Of a stretch of 64,000 nt of DNA, positions 58,894 through 64,000 are shown piece by piece (the first letter of the stretch is position 1; each line of letters begins with the position of its first letter). Origin of the DNA: Cellulomonas gelida (lineage in GTDB: Bacteria; Actinomycetota; Actinomycetes; Actinomycetales; Cellulomonadaceae); the NCBI RefSeq assembly GCF_006538725.1, contig NZ_BJLQ01000005.1, positions 93,129 to 157,128 of the forward strand, written 5' to 3'. The notes below the pieces were generated by a model. That model was not told where the DNA came from. It searched no databases and saw only the letters and a list, made by a program, of their open reading frames with translations. The translations under genes and the position numbers were made by a program.

Positions 58894-59928
58894 ATGTCCG
58901 TCCAGTCACCCGTCGAGCCCGAGAGCGATCTCGCGCCGGCTCCGCGGCAGCCGCGCCGCGTGGGCTTCTCCCAGACGCTCAGCCGCTGGGACGTCAAGGT
59001 CTCGCCCTACCTGTACATCTCCCCGTTCTTCATCCTGTTCTTCATCACGGGTCTGTTCCCGATCCTGTACACGGGCTACGTCTCCGTGCACAAGTGGCAC
59101 CTGCTCCAGGGCCAGGGTGACTTCGTCGGCTTCGACAACTTCGCCGACGTGTTCAAGCAGAAGGACTTCTGGCTGTCCCTGCGCAACACGCTCTCGATCT
59201 TCGTGATCTCGTCCGTCCCCCAGGTGATCGCCGCGATCCTCATCGCCGCCCTGCTGGACCAGAACCTGCGCGCCAAGACCTTCTGGCGCATGGGCGTGCT
59301 GCTGCCGTACGTCGTCGCCCCCGTCGCCGTCGGCCTCATCTTCGGCCGGCTGTTCGCCGACCAGTCCGGCCTCATCAACAGCTGGCTGGGCGTGATCGGG
59401 ATCGACCCGGTCCAGTGGCACGTCGATCCGCTCTCGAGCCACATCGCGATCGCCACCATGGTGAACTTCAGATGGACGGGCTACAACGCGCTGATCTTCC
59501 TCGCCGCGATGCAGGCCGTCCCGCGCGAGCTGTACGAGGCCGCGATCATCGACGGTGCCGGGCGTGCGCGTCAGTTCTTCTCCGTGACCATCCCGCAGAT
59601 CCGCGCGACCGTCATCTTCGTCGTCATCACCTCGACCATCGGTGGCCTGCAGATCTTCGACGAGCCGCGCGTGTTCGACCCCGCCGGCGCAGGTGGTGCG
59701 TCGCGTCAGTGGCTGACGACGACCCTGTACCTGTACAACACGGGCTGGAGCGGCCAGTACAACCTGGGCCGCGCGGCAGCGATCGCCTGGCTGCTGTTCC
59801 TGCTGATCCTCGCGATCGGCATGGCCAACTTCTTCGTGACCAAGAAGATCGCCACCGGAGACGCCTCGCCGTCGAAGAAGAAGATCAAGGCCGCGCAGAA
59901 GCGATACGAAGCGCAGAGGAACTCCTGA
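58894..59928 (+). CDS. Sugar ABC transporter permease (CebF-like)
   Basis: 344 aa, six membrane helices: ISPFFILFFITGLFPILYTG, FVISSVPQVIAAILIAALL and WLLFLLILAIGMANFFV among them. The EAA loop that contacts the ATPase is ELYEAAIIDGAGRARQFFSV. ATG 58894 has GAGGTGG upstream and starts a Gln/Pro-rich cytoplasmic tail. The C-terminus is Lys-rich (KKKIKAAQKRY). TGATG junction couples it to the next permease. Confidence 0.92.
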   Translation: MSVQSPVEPESDLAPAPRQPRRVGFSQTLSRWDVKVSPYLYISPFFILFFITGLFPILYTGYVSVHKWHLLQGQGDFVGFDNFADVFKQKDFWLSLRNTLSIFVISSVPQVIAAILIAALLDQNLRAKTFWRMGVLLPYVVAPVAVGLIFGRLFADQSGLINSWLGVIGIDPVQWHVDPLSSHIAIATMVNFRWTGYNALIFLAAMQAVPRELYEAAIIDGAGRARQFFSVTIPQIRATVIFVVITSTIGGLQIFDEPRVFDPAGAGGASRQWLTTTLYLYNTGWSGQYNLGRAAAIAWLLFLLILAIGMANFFVTKKIATGDASPSKKKIKAAQKRYEAQRNS

Positions 59929-60842
59929 TGAACTCCATCCCCGCCATCGAGCAGGTCGCCGGTCGCGGTGCTGCGCGCGCCGCCGCCCGCAAGTCAGGAC
60001 GCAAGGTCGGCGGCTACGACCGCCGCCCTCGGGTGTTCAACTACATCCTTCTCGCGCTCGTCGTCGTGATCGGCGTGCTGCCGATCTACTACACGCTGGT
60101 GATCGGCTCGTCCGACACGGTGTCGATCGCGCAGAAGCCGCTCCCGCAGCTCTTCCCGGACGCGAGCCTGTTCACGAACTTCAAGAACGTGATCAACGCT
60201 CAGGCGTTCAGCTTCTGGCAGGCCGTCGGCAACTCGCTGATCATCGCGGTCGTCGTCTCGGCGTCCACGGTGCTCCTGTCGACGCTCGCCGGGTTCGCGT
60301 TCGCCAAGCTGCGCTTCCCCGGCCGTAAGGGCTTGCTGATCTTCGTCATCGCGACGATGGCGATCCCGACGCAGCTCGGCGTGGTGCCGCTGTACATCAT
60401 CATGACGAAGCTGAACTGGATCGGGCACCTGCAGGCGGTCATCGTGCCGTCGCTCGTGGGCGCCTTCGGTGTGTTCTGGATGACGCAGTACCTCGAGGAG
60501 GCTCTTCCGTACGAGCTCATCGAGGCAGCCCGCGTCGACGGTGCGTCGATGTTCCGCACGTTCTGGTCGATCGCCATGCCCGCCGCCCGGCCGGCAGCCG
60601 CGATGCTCGCGCTGTTCACGTTCGTCGCCCAGTGGGTCAACTTCTTCTGGCCGTCGATCGTGCTCAACAACCAGAACCCGACGCTGCCACTGGCGATCCG
60701 CCTGCTGCAGCAGAACTACTTCGTGGACTACTCGCTGATCATGGCGGGCGTCTTCCTGATGACCCTGCCGCTGCTCATCCTGTTCGCGTTCGCCGGTCGC
60801 CAGCTGGTGGCGGGCATCATGGCCGGAGCAGTCAAGGGCTGA
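59928..60842 (+). CDS. Sugar ABC transporter permease (CebG-like)
   Basis: 304 aa, six helices, MalG-type: YILLALVVVIGVLPIYYTLV, SLIIAVVVSASTVLLSTLAG and MAGVFLMTLPLLILFAFAGR, with EAA loop ELIEAARVDGASMFRTFWSI. ATG 59928 overlaps the stop of the first permease by one nt. Followed by a strong hairpin that separates it from the repressor gene. Confidence 0.92.
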   Translation: MNSIPAIEQVAGRGAARAAARKSGRKVGGYDRRPRVFNYILLALVVVIGVLPIYYTLVIGSSDTVSIAQKPLPQLFPDASLFTNFKNVINAQAFSFWQAVGNSLIIAVVVSASTVLLSTLAGFAFAKLRFPGRKGLLIFVIATMAIPTQLGVVPLYIIMTKLNWIGHLQAVIVPSLVGAFGVFWMTQYLEEALPYELIEAARVDGASMFRTFWSIAMPAARPAAAMLALFTFVAQWVNFFWPSIVLNNQNPTLPLAIRLLQQNYFVDYSLIMAGVFLMTLPLLILFAFAGRQLVAGIMAGAVKG

Positions 60843-60850
60843 TCGCCGAC

Positions 60851-60880
60851 GGTCGGGCCGGCAGCGTTGCCGGCCCGACC
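60851..60880 (+). terminator. Terminator after importer permeases
   Basis: Perfect 13-bp stem (60851-60863 with 60868-60880), loop GCGT, 8 nt after the stop; no T-run. Confidence 0.7.
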
Positions 60881-60951
60881 CCGGGGCCCCCGAGCGCCGA
60901 TCTCGCGCCTGGCCCCGGACGACTGTCTGGCACACGAAAGGGAACTGACCG

Positions 60952-61998
60952 ATGGTGGTCGAGAACTCACCCCTCGCCCTCGATGGCGACCGTCCGTCTG
61001 CGCCGACACTCGAGCAGGTCGCCGAGCGCGCGGGCGTGTCCCGGTCGACGGCCTCGCGCGCGATCAACGGCGGGCTCCGGGTCTCCCCGGACGCGCTGGC
61101 CGCAGTCGAAGCCGCAGTCGCCGAGCTCGGGTACACCCCCAACCGTGCCGCTCGCTCACTCGTGACGAAGCGCACCGACTCGATCGCACTCGTCGTGCCC
61201 GAGCCGGACGAGCGCGTCCTGTCGGACCCGTTCTTCGCGGGGACCCTCAACGGTCTCAGCACGGCGCTCGCCGACTCCGACATCCAGGTCGTGCTCGTGA
61301 TCGCCCGCCCTGGCGAGTCCGAGCGCACGGTGCGCTACCTGCGCAACGGGCACGTCGACGGCGCGATCGTCGTCTCGCACCACCGCACCGACGACCTCGA
61401 CCGCGTGCTGCTGTCGTCGCGCGTCCCGAACGTCTTCGTCGGGCGCCCGCTGTCCGTCGACCCGCGCGAGGTGCACTTCGTCGACACCGACAACGTCGCG
61501 GGTGGCGAGATGGCCGCACGCCACCTGATCGAGCGCGGCGTCACGCGCATCGCGACCATCGCCGGCCCGCAGGACATGTCCGCAGGCGTCGACCGGCTCA
61601 CGGGCTGGCGCTCCGCGGTGCGGAGGGCCGGCATGTCCGACGACGCGGTCCTGCACGGCGACTTCACGCTGGCCTCGGGCGCCCGGCTCGCCCACGAGCT
61701 CGTGGAGCGGTACCCCGATGTCGACGGCGTCTTCATCGCGTCGGACCTCATGGCCGCCGGTGCGCTGGCCGCATTCGCGGAGCTCGGCAAGGAAGTCCCG
61801 GGCGACATCGCCGTGGTCGGTTACGACAACATCGGCGTCGCCACGTCGACGACGCCTCCGCTCACGACGATCGTCCAGCCTGTCGTGTCCATGGCCCGCG
61901 CGGCGGGCAACCGCCTGCTCGCACAGCTGCACGGCGAGCAGCTTCCCCGCGAGCCGCTGATCTTCGCCCCCGAGCTCGTCGTACGCGCCTCGGCCTGA
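60952..61998 (+). CDS. LacI-family repressor (CelR/CebR-like)
   Basis: 348 aa. N-terminal helix-turn-helix and hinge: TLEQVAERAGVSRSTASRAI (residues 19-38) and YTPNRAARSLVTKRTDSIAL. The periplasmic-binding-like core follows (FVDTDNVAGGEMAARHLIER, VAVVGYDNIGVATSTTPPLT). AAGGGAA precedes ATG 60952. The two operators at 57255 and 57280 match CelR/CebR sites, so it is the likely repressor of the importer, released by cellobiose or a similar sugar. It sits behind its own upstream hairpin and ahead of another, so it is partly uncoupled from the importer. Confidence 0.93.
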   Translation: MVVENSPLALDGDRPSAPTLEQVAERAGVSRSTASRAINGGLRVSPDALAAVEAAVAELGYTPNRAARSLVTKRTDSIALVVPEPDERVLSDPFFAGTLNGLSTALADSDIQVVLVIARPGESERTVRYLRNGHVDGAIVVSHHRTDDLDRVLLSSRVPNVFVGRPLSVDPREVHFVDTDNVAGGEMAARHLIERGVTRIATIAGPQDMSAGVDRLTGWRSAVRRAGMSDDAVLHGDFTLASGARLAHELVERYPDVDGVFIASDLMAAGALAAFAELGKEVPGDIAVVGYDNIGVATSTTPPLTTIVQPVVSMARAAGNRLLAQLHGEQLPREPLIFAPELVVRASA

Positions 61999-62060
61999 CC
62001 GTCGCGGCCCGCACGCCCGGCCGTGAGCCGCCCACCCGGGCCGCTCAGGGCGCCCCGTCA

Positions 62061-62083
62061 CGCACGACGCAGGGGGTCGTGCG
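62061..62083 (+). terminator. Hairpin after lacI-type gene
   Basis: CGCACGAC (62061-62068) and GTCGTGCG (62076-62083) around a 7-nt loop; 8-bp perfect stem between the repressor and dehydrogenase genes. Confidence 0.55.
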
Positions 62084-62144
62084 CGACGCGCCCACGGTGC
62101 CGTGCATCTGCGCCACCCGGCGTGACGGTGGCAGAGTGGCCCGC

Positions 62145-63386
62145 GTGACGTCGCCGTTGACCACAGCCCTCGCCCAGCTCTCCTCCGCCGTCGAGATCCT
62201 CGGCTACTCCCCCGGCCTGCACGAGATCCTCGCCACGCCTCGTCGTGAGATGCACGTCGCCGTGCCTCTGCGGCGGGACTCGGGCGAGATCGTGCTGCAC
62301 CGCGGCTACCGCGTGCAGCACAACATCTCGCGCGGCCCCGGCAAGGGCGGTCTGCGCTACGCCGCGGGGGTCGACATCGACGAGGTCCGCGCACTCGCGA
62401 TGTGGATGACCTGGAAGTGCGCCGTGGTCGACGTGCCGTACGGCGGTGCGAAGGGCGGGGTCGCGATCGACCCCCGGGAGTACTCGAGCGCCGAGCTCGA
62501 ACGGGTGACGCGTCGCTACACCTCGGAGATCATGCCGATCATCGGCCCCGAGCGGGACATCATGGCACCCGACATCGGCACCGACGAGCAGACGATGGCC
62601 TGGGTCATGGACACCTACTCGGTCAACCAGGGCTACACGATCCCGGGCGTCACCACCGGCAAGCCGCTGCCCGTCGGCGGCTCGCTCGGGCGCGCCACCG
62701 CGACCGGACGCGGCGTGGTGCACGCTGCGGCCGCCGCGCTCGCCGACGACGGTGTCGACCTGTCCGAGGTCCGCGCCGCCGTCCAGGGCTTCGGCAAGGT
62801 CGGTTCGCACGCGGCGCACTGGCTGCACGAGGCGGGCACGCGAGTCGTCGCGGTGACCGACGTCGACGGCGGGACGCGCAACGACGACGGGCTCGACGTC
62901 GCGGCGCTGCTCGCGCACGTCGCGACCGGCGCACCGGTCAGCACGTTCGAGGGCGGCTCCGCGGTGTCGAACGACGAGATCTTCGGCCTCGACGTGGACC
63001 TGCTGATCCCGGCCGCCGTCGAGGGCGTGCTCGACGCCGACACCGCGTCGAGCGTCAAGGCGCGGTGGGTCGTCGAGGGAGCCAACGGGCCCACGACGCC
63101 CGAGGGCGACCGCGTGCTCGCCGACCGCGGCATCGTCGTCGTCCCGGACATCCTCGCGAACGCGGGCGGCGTCGTGGTCTCGTACTTCGAGTGGGTGCAG
63201 GCCAACCAGGCGTACTGGTGGACCGCCGAGGAGATCGCTGATCGGCTCGCGCAGCGGATGCACGCCGCGTACGCGAGCGTGTCTGAGACCGCGCGCGACC
63301 AGTCGCTCTCGCTGCGCGACGCCGCGCTCGCGATCGGGGTGCGACGCGTCGCGGAGGCGCACCAGATCCGCGGCCTCTACCCCTGA
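62145..63386 (+). CDS. Glu/Leu/Phe/Val-type amino acid dehydrogenase
   Basis: 413 aa. Catalytic region KCAVVDVPYGGAKGGVAIDP (Lys in GGAKGG), substrate/Asp region IMAPDIGTDEQTMAWVMDTY, then the NAD(P) Rossmann domain VQGFGKVGSHAAHWLHEAGT and EGANGPTTPEGDRVL. It matches NAD-dependent glutamate dehydrogenases of Gram-positive type (about 410-430 aa); leucine specificity cannot be excluded. GTG 62145 sits 7 nt after CAGAGT, a weak -10, so it may be leaderless. Convergent with the META-domain gene. Confidence 0.9.
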   Translation: MTSPLTTALAQLSSAVEILGYSPGLHEILATPRREMHVAVPLRRDSGEIVLHRGYRVQHNISRGPGKGGLRYAAGVDIDEVRALAMWMTWKCAVVDVPYGGAKGGVAIDPREYSSAELERVTRRYTSEIMPIIGPERDIMAPDIGTDEQTMAWVMDTYSVNQGYTIPGVTTGKPLPVGGSLGRATATGRGVVHAAAAALADDGVDLSEVRAAVQGFGKVGSHAAHWLHEAGTRVVAVTDVDGGTRNDDGLDVAALLAHVATGAPVSTFEGGSAVSNDEIFGLDVDLLIPAAVEGVLDADTASSVKARWVVEGANGPTTPEGDRVLADRGIVVVPDILANAGGVVVSYFEWVQANQAYWWTAEEIADRLAQRMHAAYASVSETARDQSLSLRDAALAIGVRRVAEAHQIRGLYP

Positions 63387-63416
63387 CGGGCAGGGGCGTC
63401 GGCCGCCGTCGTCAGG
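63382..63416. terminator. Convergent terminator hairpin
   Basis: CCTGACG (63382-63388) and CGTCAGG (63410-63416) can pair around a 21-nt loop; the stem contains the stop codons of both flanking genes. Confidence 0.4.
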
Positions 63417-63852
63417 CGGTCGGCGCCGGGGCGTCCGCGCGGGTGAGGACCAACCCGTCCCCCGCCGGTGCGACGAGCTCGACCACCGCCGCGGGCGAGT
63501 CCTCCTCCGTCCGCTCGAGCAGCGGGTCCGCGGCGCTCAGCGCGGCGCCGTCGGCCGCGCGCAGCTCGAGCGGCTCGGCAAGCAGGCGCAGGAGCTCGGC
63601 CTCCTGCCGCATCGCGGCGGGCGGTCCGGCCATGAGCGTCGAGGCCATCGGCCCGAACCTCAGCTCGTCGCCGTCGACCGACCAGGTCCCCCGCAGCCGG
63701 TTCACACCGCCCGTGCCGAAGACCTGCCCGTCGCCGTCGAACGTCAGCGAGGCGGTCCGCTCGGTCTCGGCAGCGGGCTCTGGCGTGGACGCGTCCGCGG
63801 CGGTCGTGGGCGTCCGCACGCTCACGTGCCACTCCCCGACGAGCTGCAGCAT
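63412..63852 (-). CDS. META-domain protein (HslJ-like)
   Basis: 146 aa. LVGEWHVSV opens the META fold and ASLTFDGDGQVFGTGGVNRL then RGTWSVDGDELRFGPMASTL carries the conserved GxNxxxG and S/TMMAC-like segment (here TLMAG, without the usual Cys). A Ser/Thr/Pro insertion interrupts the first strand pair. No signal peptide, which is unusual since many META proteins are exported. ATG 63852 lies 6 nt after CATGAT, possibly a leaderless -10. Family function is poorly defined. Confidence 0.82.
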   Translation of the reverse strand: MLQLVGEWHVSVRTPTTAADASTPEPAAETERTASLTFDGDGQVFGTGGVNRLRGTWSVDGDELRFGPMASTLMAGPPAAMRQEAELLRLLAEPLELRAADGAALSAADPLLERTEEDSPAAVVELVAPAGDGLVLTRADAPAPTA

Positions 63853-63918
63853 GACCCGATCATGGCACCGGCGACCGCGATCGGCCCGCGGTCGCGGTCC
63901 GGCCCGGTCTGCTGCACG

Positions 63919-63961
63919 CGTCAGCCCTGCGGCCGTCAGCCCTGCGCACGCCGGCCCTGCG
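63919..63961. repeat. Short direct repeats near window end
   Basis: CGTCAGCCCTGCG occurs at 63919-63931 and 63934-63946, with a degraded third copy to 63961. No gene is evident in 63853-64000, which ends in a run of eight Gs at the window edge. Confidence 0.5.
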
Positions 63962-64000
63962 TCGGCCGGCCGAGCCGGTCAGCCGATCGGCTGGGGGGGG

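Noticed and set aside
62402..63241. Second plus-strand frame inside the dehydrogenase gene
   Set aside because: Arg-rich translation lacking any motif; the dehydrogenase frame carries full-length homologous motifs.
63989..64000. Run of eight Gs at the end of the window
   Set aside because: Sits exactly at the window edge; cannot be told from a chance run or assembly end, and has no feature attached.
1..64000. CRISPR arrays, tRNA or rRNA genes, insertion sequences
   Set aside because: No regularly spaced repeats, no cloverleaf or rRNA-like segments and no transposase-like proteins were seen.

Overview
The window reads as one stretch of a high-GC actinobacterial chromosome, most probably a Cellulomonas-like member of the Cellulomonadaceae. 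Pointers are the extreme G/C at third codon positions, frequent GTG starts, a WhiB1-type iron-sulfur regulator, three LytR-CpsA-Psr (LCP) ligases, a PdtaS-type kinase, a DUF2505 protein, a cellobiose-type ABC importer with LacI/CelR-like operators, and many promoters whose -10 box sits 6-8 nt before the start codon (leaderless mRNA). No tRNA, rRNA, insertion sequence or CRISPR array was seen. Genus-level placement is inference.

Region 1-42.1 kb is a very large cell-surface glycan locus. At the left edge are a SpoIID/LytB-domain protein (cut by the window edge) and a secreted Zn amidase with three CWB2 wall-binding repeats. Then come two UDP-sugar dehydrogenases (uronic-acid precursors), about ten glycosyltransferases (GT4, GT2, GT28-like and fusions), and two separate ABC polysaccharide exporters (permease+ATPase at 15.9-13.9 kb on the minus strand and 37.1-38.9 kb on the plus strand). 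It also holds three LCP ligases, two membrane acyltransferases with SGNH tails, a free tandem-SGNH protein, a membrane-anchored methyltransferase and several unknown small proteins. Many genes come in pairs or triplets. The simplest reading is two related glycans (at least one acidic, O-acylated and probably methylated) made on lipid carriers, flipped by two exporters and attached to peptidoglycan by the LCP enzymes.

Region 42.1-47.9 kb is mostly housekeeping: purE and purK (minus strand), a GtrA-family membrane protein, manA (mannose-6-phosphate isomerase, which may feed GDP-mannose) and an OmpR-type two-component system. Region 48.0-53.7 kb has a NarL-type two-component system followed by a MacB/FtsX-type ABC exporter that it may control. 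Region 53.7-57.0 kb holds a small membrane protein, whiB1 with a strong terminator and two inverted repeats upstream, the kinase PdtaS and a DUF2505 protein.

Region 57.0-62.0 kb is a sugar ABC importer (lipoprotein, two permeases) plus LacI repressor. It has a -35/-10 promoter followed by two CelR-like operators and is punctuated by unusually strong hairpins. The window ends with a glutamate/leucine-type dehydrogenase and a META-domain protein.
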